Counted from the first letter of the stretch, positions 22,388 through 35,858 are shown. The stretch is DNA of 64,000 nucleotides from Bolinopsis microptera (GCF_026151205.1 NC_087083.1:3114536-3178535), one strand, 5' to 3'. Program-made: numbers and translations. Notes: generated by a model from the sequence alone, not told the origin.

Positions 22388-23219
22388 TAAGTTATGTTTG
22401 TAAACAGTAAAATAACTAATTCGTCAATCATGGATATGCAGATGATCCAGTTTCTCTCTAAACTTAAACTCCGTAATATTTTAAATCGATTTACTCGCGC
22501 ATTCTTGGAAAAATAATTGCCAAACAGTTTGACGCGCGTTGCACGCCCCTGTTTGGTTTGTTTACGCGAGAATGCAATCTTCGCATTATTAGCAAAATAT
22601 TCGCATCCTTATAATTATTTGCGCGACGCAAATAAATTTTCGCTTCCTTAGGGAAATATTCGCCACCTTATAATTTATTTGCGAGAGGATTCAATTTGTG
22701 TTTTTTATGTTCGTGCAGTTCTTAGCAAAATATTTATCTGAACAAAAGCTCAAAATTTACCGAGAAATTGACCGTCTAATTAATCTATTTTGATGACTGT
22801 TTCTGACCTAAAATTGCACAAAAAATCGATTTAACTAGGTTTCAGAACCTATAAACAAATCCTTATTCCTCAAAATTTATGTTTTATAGGTAGTTAATAC
22901 GAGCAACAAACAACGCCAACATGTAGGTACCTATATTGTATTGATCCTTCGGTTCTACAGCTCTTGACCTAGGGCTGAAACCGTAAGATCGAGGCAATCC
23001 TCACCTCAACTGATCGAACTTGATCGGAGAGCAGAGTACGACAAAACACAGCAGGTAAGCAATTCATTTTTGTGACTGTTCCTCACCTGTACAACGTTGC
23101 ACGAGAAATCGATTTAAATTGGTTTTACAGCCCTAATCATGACCTACGGAGTTGAACTTAAGCTGAGACCGAAAGATCGAGGCAATCCTCACCTTCAATG
23201 ATCGAACAGGTACTACTAA

Positions 23220-23920
23220 CATCGATCACGTGATATGACCGTAAGTTGACCCGAACTAAAGTCAACTACCTTCTGAACACGCACTGAAGTCCACCAGGGA
23301 AATATATTGAAAAATATATTTTGTCAAACTCGAAGAAAACTTCTTGTGAATTACCTAAGTTATGTTTGTAAACAGTAAAATAACTAATTCGTCAATCATG
23401 GATATGCAGATGATCCAGTTTCTCTCTAAACTTAAAACTTCGTGATATTTCAATCGATTTTACTCGAATTCTTTAAAAAATATTTGCCTAATAACGGTCT
23501 GACGCGCGTTGCACGCTCCTTTTTAGTTTGTTTACACGAGAATGAAATCTTTGCATTGTTAGCAAAATATTCGCCTCCTTATAATTTATTTGCGCGAGAG
23601 TTAAATCTACGCTTTCTTAGCAAAATATTCGCCTCCTTATGATTTATTCGCGCGAGGATTGAATATGCGCGTTTTTAAGTTCTTACTTCTTAGTAAAATA
23701 TTTATTTGAACGAAAACTCAAAATTTACCGAGAAATCGACCTTTTTATTAGCTCATTTTGATGACTGTTTCTGATCAGAAATTGCACGAAAAATCGATTT
23801 AACTAGGTTTCAGAACCTATAAACAATTCTTTATCCGTCAAAATTGATTTTTTATAGTTAATACGAGCAACAAGCAACATATATTTTGATCCTATTATAT
23901 GGTTCTACTCATGGTATGAC
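23220..23920. repeat. Direct duplication within the left foldback arm
   Basis: Repeats 21655-21790 plus 22394-22960 in the same orientation: both contain atcgatcacgtgatatgacc, the aacagtaaaataactaattc block and the atcgatttaactaggtttca block. The right arm holds only one copy of most of it. Confidence 0.8.
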
Positions 23921-24171
23921 CTAGGGAGTTTAGCTGAAACCGAAAGATCGAGGCGATCGAACAAGTAGGTACTAACACAATTTTCAGATAGAAATGTTCG
24001 TTGCAATATTATTTTTATTGCAGCTTTGCAACTTGAGCGAAGTAAAGAGCAAAGTACGAAAAAACACAGCAGGCAAGCAACTCATTTTGGTGACTATTCC
24101 TCATTTAACTGCTAACGTTGCACGAGAAATCGATTTTAGTTGGTTTTAAAGCCCAATAACGCTTTTACGCT

Positions 24172-25940
<1,769 letters not shown>

Positions 25941-28669
25941 AATAAGAAAGCGTAAAAGCGTTATTGGGCTGTAAAACCAACTATAATCGATATCTCGTGC
26001 AACGTTAGCAGTTAAATGAGGAATAGTCACCAAAATGAGTTGCTTGCCTGCTGTGTTTTTTCGTACTTTGCTCTTTACGCTCAAGTTGCATAGCTGCAAT
26101 AAACATAATATTGCAACGAACATTTCTATCTGAAAATTGTGTTAGTACCTACTTGTTCGATTGCCTCGATCTTTCGGTTTCAGCTTAACTCCCTAGGTCA
26201 TATCATGAGTAGAACCATAGGATCAAAATATATGTTGCTTGTTGCTCGTATTAACTATAAAATATCAATTTTGAGGGATAAGGAATTGTTTATATGTTCT
26301 GAAACCTAGTTAAATCGATTTTTCGTGCAATTTCTGATCAGAAACAGTCATCAAAATGAGTTAATAAAAAGGTCGATTTCTCGGTAAATTTTGAGTTTTC
26401 GTTCAAATAAATATTTTGCTAAGAAGTAAGAACTTAAAAACGCGCATATTCAATCCTCGCGCGAATAAATCATAAGGAGGCGAATATATTGCTAAGAAAG
26501 CGTAGATTTAACTCTCGCGCAAATAAATTATTATTTGATCAAGTTCGATCAGTTGAGGTGAGGATTGCCTCGATCTTACGGTTTCAGCCCTAGGTCAAGA
26601 GCTGTACTTGTAGAACCGAAGGATCAATACAATATACCTACATGTTGGCGTTGCTTGTTGCTCGTATTAACTATAAAACATAAATTTTGAGGAATAAGGA
26701 TTTGTTTATAGGTTCTGAAACCTAGTTAAATCGATTTTTTGTGCAATTTTAGGTCAGAAACAGTCATCAAAATAGATTAATTAGACGGTCAATTTCTCGG
26801 TAAATTTTGAGCTTTCGTTCAGATAAATATTTTGCTAAGAACTGCACGAACATAAAAAACACAAATTGAATCCTCTCGCAAATAAATTATAAGGTGGCGA
26901 ATATTTCCCTAAGGAAGCGAAGATTTATTTGCGTCGCGCAAATAATTATAAGGATGCGAATATTTTGCTAATAATGCGAAGATTGCATTCTCGCGTAAAC
27001 AAACCAAACAGGGGCGTGCAACGCGCGTCAAACTGTTTGGCAATTATTTTTCCAAGAATGCGCGAGTAAATCGATTTAAAATATTACGGAGTTTAAGTTT
27101 AGAGAGAAACTGGATCATCTGCATATCCATGATTGACGAATTAGTTATTTTACTGTTTACAAACATAACTTAGGTAATTCACAAAAAGTTTTCTTCGAAT
27201 TTGACAAAATAGATTTTTCAATATATTTCCCTGGTGGACTTCAGTGCGTGATCTGAAGGTAGTTGACTTTAGTTCGGGTCAACTTACGGTCATATCACGT
27301 GATCGATGTCATGAGGGGTTATTCGGAATCAGCGTTCGAAAATACACCGATTGAAGTTGGTTTAAACAGTCGGGGGCCCTTGTAGAACAATCTCGAGGCG
27401 TCCATCTCTCAATCTTCAGGTATCCACTGATTTCACAGCAAAAATTTCTGGTCAATAACAGCATGAATCGTATAGCTCTGGGTGAATATATTCGGGGCGA
27501 CGTAAAACGTGCCGTCTGCAATCCAGTTGCTACCATGCCAGCGTAGCAAGGTTCCGGGCTGTAGAGAAGGCAACGACTCGTACATTCCGATCTGTCTTCC
27601 CGCCGAAGATAACAAAGGGCTCGTCCCGTCTCGTGGAGGTGCATGTAGAAGGAAGGAGGAATTCTTCTGAGGTCTTCGCTTCAGAGTGCTGTGCAGATCC
27701 GGACGCCTTGGCTCTACTGCCTTGGGCTGTTCAGCAGCTTTCCGCTTCAGTGCATGCTCGGCTCACATCCTTGGATACGAGAACCAGCCCCTTTTGGACC
27801 TGGCTCACGTCCGTTATGTGAACACATGCCGAGAGCTCAAACACTTCTCAAACACAACTACTTACTAAACTGTCATGTGAATAATATGGATCACATCACA
27901 AATGATACGTCACTGATTGGGCCATGTCATGTGACCTAGCTGTGGGAGGCCGGAATGAGAGGTTCCTAGTTGTCGGTCACCGCTAAGTTCTAACACTAAA
28001 GTTCGCTAGGTAGATTCGCTACTGTCCAATTGTTTAAATTTTGTTGTTTCTAGCGGAGTAAAGTATAAGTCATCTGTCATAGGTACCGCACTCTAGTTCG
28101 GAAAATGATGTTTTGTTAAACAAATCGAAGCGGTTACTGTTAGGTAGGTAGTCGTACTCGTACACAGTTATAATTAACAAGTTAACATCAACTAAAGTTT
28201 AATTGGTAAATATAAACACACTTTAACTTTGAGCGTGTGTTTTAGACCTCATTATAACCGGCATTAGTGCAATAATTCGTACTGTGGTTTGATATTTGAT
28301 GAAGTTTAGATTTTTAACTGCTAACACTATAAAAGTAATCTTTCGCACTACACTGACTACAGTATGTGTCGCACTACAATCCAGGTAGCGAACTCTATTA
28401 TATTCAGTGCGACACAATATCCTATCTTATTTCCAAGTTCAGGTCAGATCCTATCCTTCTTTTGGATTATAAACTCATCAAGTGATTCGTCAGGCCGGTT
28501 CACGTTACTTATTTCGAAGTGATCTTGTGGACGCGATTCGTCGGTCACGTTATGTATTTCGATCCACTGATCATAATTCGGGTCAGTTCAATCCACGTAT
28601 ACAGTATGTGATCCACTGCAGAGTCGTAAGCAGCATATGATCCTAATTCCTATCACAAATGAAGTTATG

Positions 28670-28890
28670 TAAAATATAAGGTGGCAAAGATTTTTCTAAG
28701 AAAGCGTAGATTTAACTCTCCCGCAAATAAATTATAAGGTGGCGAATATTTTGCTAAGAAAGCGTAGATTTAACTCTCGCGCAAATAAATTATAAGGTGG
28801 CGAATATTTTGCTAAGAAAGCGTAGATTTAACTCTCGCGCAAATAAATTATAAGGAGGCGAATATTTTGCTAAGAATGCGAAGATTTCAT
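28670..28890. repeat. Subterminal roughly 63-bp tandem repeats, right arm
   Basis: Reverse complement of the array at 19940-20275, with at least one unit fewer, so the arms have diverged by repeat number. Confidence 0.85.
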
Positions 28891-29129
28891 TCTCGTGTAA
28901 ACAAACTAAAAAGGAGCGTGCAGCGCGCGTCAGACCGTTTGGCAAATATTTTGCTAAGAATGCGCATTTTCCTAACGTAAAATTCGCCTCCTTATGAAAT
29001 ATTTGCATCATCACGCGCAGCCTGGCAAATACATCATAACACGGCGCATATTTTGCTAAGATGGCAAATATTTCGTTAGCGCGGCAATTATTTGCGTAAT
29101 ATGGCAATGTTGCAACCCGGGAGGGGGCT

Positions 29130-29135
29130 TATTAC
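29130..29135. repeat. Right target-site duplication TATTAC
   Basis: Identical to 19696-19701. Confidence 0.85.
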
Positions 29136-29603
29136 TCAATTAGTAATATAGTATGTGTATAGCTCTCATCTATTGATGTGAAACGCTCAGTCGTCCATTA
29201 TCAATATCAGGTTGATTTGCATGTTGCTTCTTTGGACGATATGTCCACGCAACTGTCAAATCTGTAAATTATATACCACTACCACAACTTGGCAACAAAC
29301 AATCAACTTCCATATCGGGCTCGTAACAAAATAAAAACAGCAGCTGGTCACACTAAACCTCATAAGGTCTCAGAGCAGAGCAGTGAATACGTTGGTACGT
29401 GATCTGCACAGCTGTCAAGATGATTTGTCACACGAACCTAACATTTCGACGGATAACGGTTATGAGGGCAGCCGGGATGACAGTTATCTGAAACTGAAAG
29501 TGGAATAATTGTCACCCCGCCCACGTTATTTAGATATATATACTTATATAGCGTGTGGCTCCTTATTGCGGAACACGATATTATAGTACCTTTCAGATAA
29601 TCA

Positions 29604-29627
29604 ATGCGATTAGTTTTTTAATCGCAT
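29604..29627. other. GCGATTA hairpin 1
   Basis: atgcgatta-gttttt-taatcgcat, a 9-bp perfect stem with a 6-nt loop. Confidence 0.85.
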
Positions 29628-29656
29628 CGACTATGTTTTTGGTTGCTCTCAAAACA

Positions 29657-29680
29657 GTGCGATTAGTTTCGTAATCGCAC
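29657..29680. other. GCGATTA hairpin 2
   Basis: gtgcgatta-gtttcg-taatcgcac, a 9-bp perfect stem with the same loop length as hairpin 1. Confidence 0.85.
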
Positions 29681-29838
29681 TCCCTGTCCGGTCACAAGTT
29701 TCATTTAACTTGGAGGAGGAAAAACGGACCAAAAATCGTGAATGTATAAAATACGATTACACCAGTTTACCAGTTATTGCACATGGCTGCGCCTCGTGAA
29801 ATATCCGCAATAATCAAACTCAGCTGCACCTCCTGCAA

Positions 29839-29862
29839 ATGCAATTAATAATGTAATCGCAT
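29839..29862. other. GCGATTA hairpin 3
   Basis: atgcaatta-ataatg-taatcgcat, same geometry with one mismatch. Confidence 0.75.
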
Positions 29863-30352
29863 TATACGCAGTTAGATTAGAGTAATAGTATACAATTAAA
29901 ACTATCCTTTTCGTACGTGCAGCTCAACCAAGTATTGGCCTCATATTTTACATCTTTCATTTAAAATTACAAGTATAGTTAAACTGGATCTTACATTTGT
30001 ATCTTAAGGTCCATGCTGTTTTACTATTTGTGTTATACCCCGAGCAATGCAAAAATATTTTGGTCAAAGTTGACATCGCAAACTGTGCCTCCTTTGTAAA
30101 GGAGTAATCCAGAACTACCACTATTTGGCCCCCCGAAAACCTCGCCGAACCTCCACGCGGTGTGGTGTGGGTGGCTCATACGGGAGGTGCATGGGTTTAA
30201 CTTAAAACCGTCTATACAACAAAGAAAAGAATATAATAGCCTTCACAGACACTAACTTAGAACCGCAGCATAACCGCTCTTTCCCACAGGTAAATAACTA
30301 ACATGACCCATCATTAATATTGCATACTCATAGTCAAACGATTTGCAAATAA

Positions 30353-31979
30353 TTTGAATTGTAGTTGACGAAGTGAGAGTCTCCACTCAGTGTGTTAAAA
30401 CATAATTCTTTGTCGACGTTTCGGCTACATGCCTTTGTCATAGACAGGACGTATTGATAACTTACATAGCTGCAAAGTTACAATGTTAAAATAATCTATT
30501 AATATTACGAAATATTACAACAACAAATACCATCTTGAAACCCATACAATTAACAAGTGACAACGCGAATCAACCACGTACTCATCACATAAAACCACAT
30601 ACCCCAAATACAATCGGAAAAAATCGCGAAACAACGATCACAGAGGTTAGATTTTTCCTTATTTGTTAAACCAACCAGCCAGGACATATTCCTAAATTAT
30701 GCCTCTGCTCACCCTCGTAGAACGATTCTGAACTCAGCCAAAAATGATATCAGAAGGGCTATCAATAATAGCTCCACACCTGAACTACAAGATCTCAGTA
30801 TCAACAGAATAGCAGATATGCTAAAGAAGAATAGTTTCCCTCCTAATATTGTCAAGAAACTTATTCAAGAAACACAGAATTCACTGGATAAACAAGATAC
30901 GCCTAAAAAGAACTCAAAAATAGCTTACTTATCATTACCTTATATAAATGAACAGACGTGTCGAAAAGTCTACTATACTCTAAGGAATCAAAACCTCTTG
31001 GATTCCACCAGGGTAACATTCACATCAGGACAACGTCTCATGGAAGCATTAACAAGATCTAGCCTACAGCAAACAAAATATAAAAAACAAAGTGACAGCA
31101 AATGCTACCAGTGCGATAAATCCTGCATGATCAAAAATATTTGCTACCAATTAATATGCCAGATATGTAATAAGTCCTACATTGGGGAAACTCGTAGGTT
31201 TAAAAGAAGTAGAGCCTGGGAACATTACAAATCAGTAAGGGATGGCAACAAATCTACGGCCATGGGAAAGCACTACCTAGAGGAGCATGCAGACATTTCA
31301 TTGCCAAACATACCGTTTCGGTTTATAGTTCGCAAAAGATGCAAAGATTATGTGGACCGTCAATTGTGGCAGTCGGTTCTAATAAAACGTGAAAACCCAG
31401 AAATAAACACTCATTTGTCTGAGTCCGTAAATGAAGGTGATTGGACAAAATATACTTGGAAGTTAATGTAATATTGAACTTATTAACCTAAATAATTTTT
31501 GATTACTCAGTTTTATGAAGTCCGAGCTATCTTGGTAAAATGTTTGTAGTACTATGAGGTTGTTCACGGCTTGATGCGGTGTGGATTCTTTTAGCCGTTA
31601 TATAATGTTTCTTTTGAAAAAAAACAAAAAAAAACAAAAAACAAATTTGTGATCGTTTGTTTCGCGATTTTTTCCGATTGTATTTGGGTATGTGGTTTTA
31701 TGTGATGAGTACGTGGTTGATTCGCGTTGTCACTTGTTAATTGTATGGGATTCAAGATGTTATTTGTTGTTGTAATATTTCGTAATATTAATAGATTATT
31801 TTAACATTGTAACTTTGCAGCTATGTAAGTTATCAATACGTCCTGTCTATGACAAAGGCATGTAGCCGAAAAGTCGACAAAGAATTATGTTTTAACACAC
31901 TGAGTGGAGACTCTCACTTCGTCAACTACAATTCAAATTAAATGATTGACCCACTCATAAGAGCAAAAAAAGATTACCA
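30353..31979 (+). mobile_element. Penelope-like element copy 1, 5'-truncated, 13-bp target duplication
   Basis: gatttgcaaataa flanks both ends (30340-30352 and 31980-31992). Inverted terminal repeats of about 290 bp (30353-30644 and roughly 31650-31950) enclose the 3' part of the coding region with the GIY-YIG nuclease. Penelope-like elements commonly end in direct or inverted pseudo-LTRs and are often truncated. The repeats contain atgacaaaggcatgtagccg, the region where such elements often hold a hammerhead ribozyme. Confidence 0.88.
30647..31471 (+). CDS. Penelope-like protein, C-terminal part with GIY-YIG endonuclease (partial)
   Basis: The frame is open from the junction with the inverted repeat at about 30647. 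It begins within the RT thumb region (LDFSLFVKPTSQD, ASAHPRRT) and runs to a stop at 31471. The nuclease part shows a Cys-rich knuckle (CYQCDKSC), then CYQLICQICNKSYIGETRR, with YQL and YIG standing for the GIY and YIG motifs. The arginine of RAWEH and a downstream glutamate in LIKREN complete the catalytic set. It would cut target DNA for priming. It lacks the RT fingers and palm, so this copy is dead alone. It is about 95% identical to 37254-38228. Confidence 0.9.
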   Translation, partial: LDFSLFVKPTSQDIFLNYASAHPRRTILNSAKNDIRRAINNSSTPELQDLSINRIADMLKKNSFPPNIVKKLIQETQNSLDKQDTPKKNSKIAYLSLPYINEQTCRKVYYTLRNQNLLDSTRVTFTSGQRLMEALTRSSLQQTKYKKQSDSKCYQCDKSCMIKNICYQLICQICNKSYIGETRRFKRSRAWEHYKSVRDGNKSTAMGKHYLEEHADISLPNIPFRFIVRKRCKDYVDRQLWQSVLIKRENPEINTHLSESVNEGDWTKYTWKLM

Positions 31980-31992
31980 GATTTGCAAATAA

Positions 31993-32083
31993 GCAAATAC
32001 TAGTAGGCCACGACCGCTCCTGGAAATCCCTGTCTCTCCGTCCTTAACCGATGGAGTTGCACCAGGTGCGGTGGTAACACTAA
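31993..32083. other. Highly conserved 90-bp block, copy 1
   Basis: Contains ccacgaccgctcctggaaat, ccctgtctctccgtccttaa and ccgatggagttgcaccaggt. It is repeated at 55930-56029 with only one or two differences, while the flanks diverge. It is G+C-richer than its surroundings. On the minus strand an acceptor-like ctgttag precedes an open stretch in phase 1, so it could be an exon; a structural RNA or SINE fragment is the alternative. Confidence 0.6.
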
Positions 32084-32153
32084 CAGAGCTTCAAGACTCC
32101 TCATGGAGTCTGTTGCCGATATCTATCGTGACTAATATGAATATGGTATTTAC

Positions 32154-32219
32154 CTTGGGAGTCTTTCTCCACAGCAGCACGAGTTGGAGAAGTTAGAGGG
32201 ACGCGCTGAGAAGCAGGTC
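32154..32219 (-). CDS. Spacer exon (Ser/Thr/Pro-rich), receptor locus 1
   Basis: Bounded by an acceptor (ttcaaaatgcag) and a donor (caag/gtaaat). Phase 1 at both ends, 21 codons: PASQRVPLTSPTRAAVEKDSQ without its split first residue. The upstream intron (aataagtatt-type pyrimidine tract on the minus strand) is nearly the same as before the other spacer exons. Likely a flexible extracellular linker. Confidence 0.6.
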
Positions 32220-32438
32220 CTGCATTTTGAAAAATAAGTATTGTTTAAAAGTAGTTGAGTTATAAAACTAAAAGTAATAAATTCAGAAAACTTTCTTTGT
32301 GGGAGTAGTTGATCATCATTTGTTGAAAGTCATAACACTATAAAATTTTCGCGACAATTATAAAGTTGTTAGCTATCATACAAAATATTTAGATATGATT
32401 TGATAGAAACTTTACAAATAAGTTTGTAGACACTCAAC

Positions 32439-32573
32439 CTGACACTGGGCAGTTTGTTTCATCTGATCCATCGATACAACTCGTATAACCATCACATCGC
32501 CAGCTATCCTTAATACATTGCACGCCGTTCGAGCACCCCCAATATCCATATCTGCACTCTGATCCGTCTATAG
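32439..32573 (-). CDS. LDLa exon 1 of locus 1
   Basis: Acceptor ttcccacag, donor gtgtcag/gttgag, phase 1-1. It encodes one LDL-receptor class A module with six cysteines: [15 protein letters not shown], then [19 protein letters not shown]. The acidic DGSDE calcium cluster is complete. These modules bind ligands on the cell surface and depend on calcium. It sits next to a near twin at 32713-32844, with an intron of about 140 bp. Confidence 0.85.
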
Positions 32574-32712
32574 CTGTGGGAATAGTTGATCATCATTTGT
32601 TGAAAATCATAACACTATAACATTTTCGCGACAATTATAAAGTTATAAGCTATCATAAAAATTTAAATATGATTTGATAGAAACTTTACAAATAAGTTTG
32701 TAGACACTCAAC

Positions 32713-32844
32713 CTGGCTCTGGGCAGTTTGTTTCATCTGATCCATCGTAACAATGGGTATAAACATCACATCTCCAGCTATCCTTAATACATTGCCAACC
32801 GTTCGAGCACTTCCAATATCCTTTTGGGCAGTACACTGATCCAT
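32713..32844 (-). CDS. LDLa exon 2 of locus 1
   Basis: Acceptor cccacag, donor ccag/gttgag, phase 1-1. YCPKGYWKCSNGWQC and [18 protein letters not shown] give six cysteines and the DGSDE cluster. Duplicated together with its intron from or to 32439-32573. Confidence 0.85.
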
Positions 32845-32934
32845 CTGTGGGAGTAGTTGATCATCATTCATTGAAAGGCATAACACTATAACATTTTTTT
32901 TGCGAGTAATATACTCCTCGCAGCGTTATTTTAT

Positions 32935-33950
32935 CTTAGAAATTACAGAAGAACTATTAGTATTTAGTATGTAATAGCTCTCATTAATTGGTGTGAAACG
33001 CTCAGTCGTCCATTATCAATATCAGGTTGATTTGCATGTTGATTCTTGGGACGATTTGTCCACGCAACTGTTAAATCTTTAAATGTACCACTACCACAAC
33101 TTGGCAACAAACAATGAACTTCCATATCGGGCCCGTAACAAAATAAAAACAGCGACTGGTCACACTAAGGCTAGACATAGGGTCTCAGCTCAGAGCAGTG
33201 AACACTAAAAAGGGAATACGTTGGTACGTGATCTGTGTCTGTCAAGATGATTCTTTCTTGTGATTTGCTCGCGGTGCAATCACTCGAACCTAACATTTTG
33301 ACGGATAACGGGTACGAGGGCGGTTATCCGAGATAATTGTCACCCCGCCCCCGTAGCCCTAGCGTGTGTCTACTTTATATTGACACTATAAGACTATATT
33401 ATTGAGCTATATCATTACACTGATCTTGCAACTAAATCGCATTATGCGCAGTTAGATTAGCGTATAGAACTATCCTTTTCGTACGCGTGCAGTTCGGCCA
33501 AGGTTTGCCCTCACATTTTACATTTTTCATTTTGATAATGTAGTTAGTCTTAATCTGTTATTAGCTTATTTGTATCCTGAGGTCCATGCTGTTTTACTAT
33601 CTGTATACACGAGCAATGCACAAATAGCGTCCGCAGCATTTTTCTTCATATTTGTCATCGCAAACTCATGTGCCTCCTTGGCTCCTTTGTAAAGGAGTCG
33701 AGTAATCGGAATCCAGAACTACCACTATAAAGTCCATTTTCGCCACCCCGAACCTCCACGCGGTGTGGGGTGGGTGGCTCAAACGGGAGGTGCATGGGTT
33801 TAACTTAACCGTCTATACAACAAAGAAAAGAATCTAATAGACACTAACTTAGAACCGCAGCATAACCTCTCTTTCCCACAGGTAAATAACTAGCACCCAC
33901 CCGGAACATTGCATGTACTCATACCAGTTGCAAATAGCAAGATATAATAG
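32935..33950. repeat. Duplicated block B (paralogue of 29136-30339)
   Basis: Same order of phrases as block A, in direct orientation 3.8 kb away. Its left flank (gcgagtaatatactcc, aaattacagaagaactatta) equals the left flank of the foldback element (19640-19700). It therefore shows the site before the foldback inserted. Confidence 0.75.
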
Positions 33951-33954
33951 ATAT

Positions 33955-34312
33955 AACAGATATATATATATATATATATACTAGTGTAACCCGGCCTACG
34001 GCCGGGATTTCACTGCCGCAGTTAAAAAGAGTAGGAGTAATTACCCGCTGAGTCAAAACCCGCATTAGGTGACCCAATAATTTCTTAAACAATAATCTCA
34101 TAATCAGTTATTTCTTGTGGATAATTAAGTCATTATTAGCCATGAGGCACCACACTCCATGATCATAAGGTCTGAACACCGAGTATTACACCTCATCACT
34201 CCCGTCTTGAACCGCTTTCTATTTTTATTTAAATCGTTATAGAAATTAACCCTTGTTAACTCCGCACCACACCCGCATATTATATTTGAAAACACGCATA
34301 ACATTGTCGTAT

Positions 34313-34348
<36 letters not shown>

Positions 34349-34862
34349 GTCCAAACAGACCCCAAACACTAACAGTCCCCCCTCCCCTAATAAGCTTAAG
34401 GTATAACATTACAGCGAATCTTCCGGGCTAATCCAATTATGACGCTACTTAAATGCAGCTATAACATATTACACAGTAATGAGAGAGAGAGAGAGCAAGC
34501 CCCGTAACTCTTGCCGTTCTGCTCAAGCAATTTTATGTAACATTTGTGGTACAAAACCATCAATTGAACCACTTACCACCGGCCGATTTAAAAAAAATTT
34601 CTTATGGGCTTCATCAGAGTTTTGTCGACACTATACCGAAAAAATCAGTCCCGTAACTCTTACCGTTTTTTTTGTATAACCGACCGGAAATTACACACGG
34701 ACAGACAGACAGACAGACAGACACACAGACACACACACATTCTGGTGTTATTAAGGTGATATATATATCAGAAGAGACAACTGTTATATCTGTTATATCT
34801 GTTATTTCTGTTATATCTGTTATATCTGTTATAACAGATATAATAATATGGTATATAGTATA
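33955..34862. repeat. Inserted repeat with (TA)n, (TC)n and (GACA)n tracts
   Basis: Begins with (TA)n and the palindrome cccggcctacggccggg (33992-34008). It contains (TC)n at 34315-34344, (GA)n at 34480-34494, cccgtaactctt repeated at 34500 and 34649, (GACA)n/(CA)n at 34699-34738, and ends with ctgttatatctgttatat repeats at 34780-34845. It splits receptor intron sequence. Class not recognised; no gene. Confidence 0.5.
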
Positions 34863-34865
34863 TAC

Positions 34866-34955
34866 CTCGGGAGTAACTCTCACTAGAATAAGTTATTGAC
34901 CATGTCGTATAACTCGGAGAAGTTGTCGTCAAATAAGGTAAAGTAACACCCGGAT
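34866..34955 (-). CDS. Spacer exon (Ser/Thr-rich), receptor locus 1
   Basis: The acceptor tttttcag follows the conserved pyrimidine tract; donor cgag/gtatat. Phase 1-1, 29 codons rich in Ser, Thr and Tyr (PGVTLPYLTTTSPSYTTW...). It starts with the same PG(F/V)T as the spacers at 45527 and 56189. Confidence 0.6.
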
Positions 34956-35468
34956 CTGAAAAATAAGTATTATTTTAAAAGTAGTTAAGTTATAAAAGTA
35001 ATAAATTTAGAACACTTTCTCTGTGGGAGCAGTTGATCACCATTAATTGAAAATCATAACACTATAAAATTTTGGCGACGATTATAAGTTATCATAAAAA
35101 TACGATTTGATAGAAAATTTACAAATAAGTTTGTAGAACTTGTTTAATTCAAATTATCGTGCAAAATAACTTTGCGCAGGTATGAACGTGGGCGATAACA
35201 GTGCGCTCGCTCGCAGGCACGACGGTTGCAAAACTACCATATATACAACAACAAAAAACCTCGTTTGCTAACCATTTTCCTTGACTCTTTTGTGCCTTCT
35301 GCACTTTGAGTCATGGATCGGGAAAAAATGTAAATATGATTTGATAGAAAATTTACAAATAAGTTTGTAGACACTCAACCTGCAGCGTGTGTCAAGGTAA
35401 CAGAGCTCTAAGACTCCAGAAGTCTGTTGCCGATATCTATGATTAATATGAATATATATGGTATTTAC

Positions 35469-35528
35469 CTTGGGGGTCGTCCAAGAAAGAGGTCGTCCAA
35501 GAAGGAGAAAAAGGGAAAGAAGATGATC
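35469..35528 (-). CDS. Spacer exon (Ser/Pro-rich), receptor locus 1
   Basis: Acceptor aaaatgcag, donor caag/gtaaat, phase 1-1, 19 codons (SSSFPFSPSWTTSFLDDPQ). Same intron surroundings as 32154-32219. Confidence 0.55.
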
Positions 35529-35729
35529 CTGCATTTTGAAAAATAAGTATTATTATAAAAGTAGTTGAGTTGTAAAAGTAATAAATTCAGGAAACTTTCT
35601 TTGTGGGAGTAGTTGATCATCATTTGTTGAAAATCGACATTTTCGCGACAATTATAAAGCTATAAGCTATTATACAAATTGTAATACGATTTGATAGCAA
35701 ATTTACAAATAAGTTTGTAGACACTCAAC

Positions 35730-35858
35730 CTAGCTCTGAGCAGTTTGTTTCATCTGATCCATCGTAACAATCCGTATCACCATCACATCTGCCATCCACA
35801 TGTATACATTGCTCACCGTCCGCGCACTTCTCCGTATCATTTCCTTGGCATTCTCTCT
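35730..35858 (-). CDS. LDLa exon 3 of locus 1
   Basis: Acceptor ctgacacag, donor ctag/gttgag, phase 1-1. ECQGNDTEKCADGEQC and [18 protein letters not shown] give six cysteines and an intact DGSDE. It differs in its first half from the 32-kb exons and forms a subgroup with exons 4-7. Confidence 0.85.
   Translation of the reverse strand, partial: RENAKEMIRRSARTVSNVYMWMADVMVIRIVTMDQMKQTAQS

Larger units (their letters stand above)
29136..30339. repeat. Duplicated block A (paralogue at 32935-33950)
   Basis: Shared phrases in the same order include cgctcagtcgtccattatca, ccactaccacaacttggcaa, acctccacgcggtgtggggt-like and cttagaaccgcagcataacc. The block holds no long frame. A segment near 29520-29870 with three GCGATTA hairpins is missing from the paralogue. 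It may be intron or upstream DNA of the receptor family, duplicated in tandem. Confidence 0.75.
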
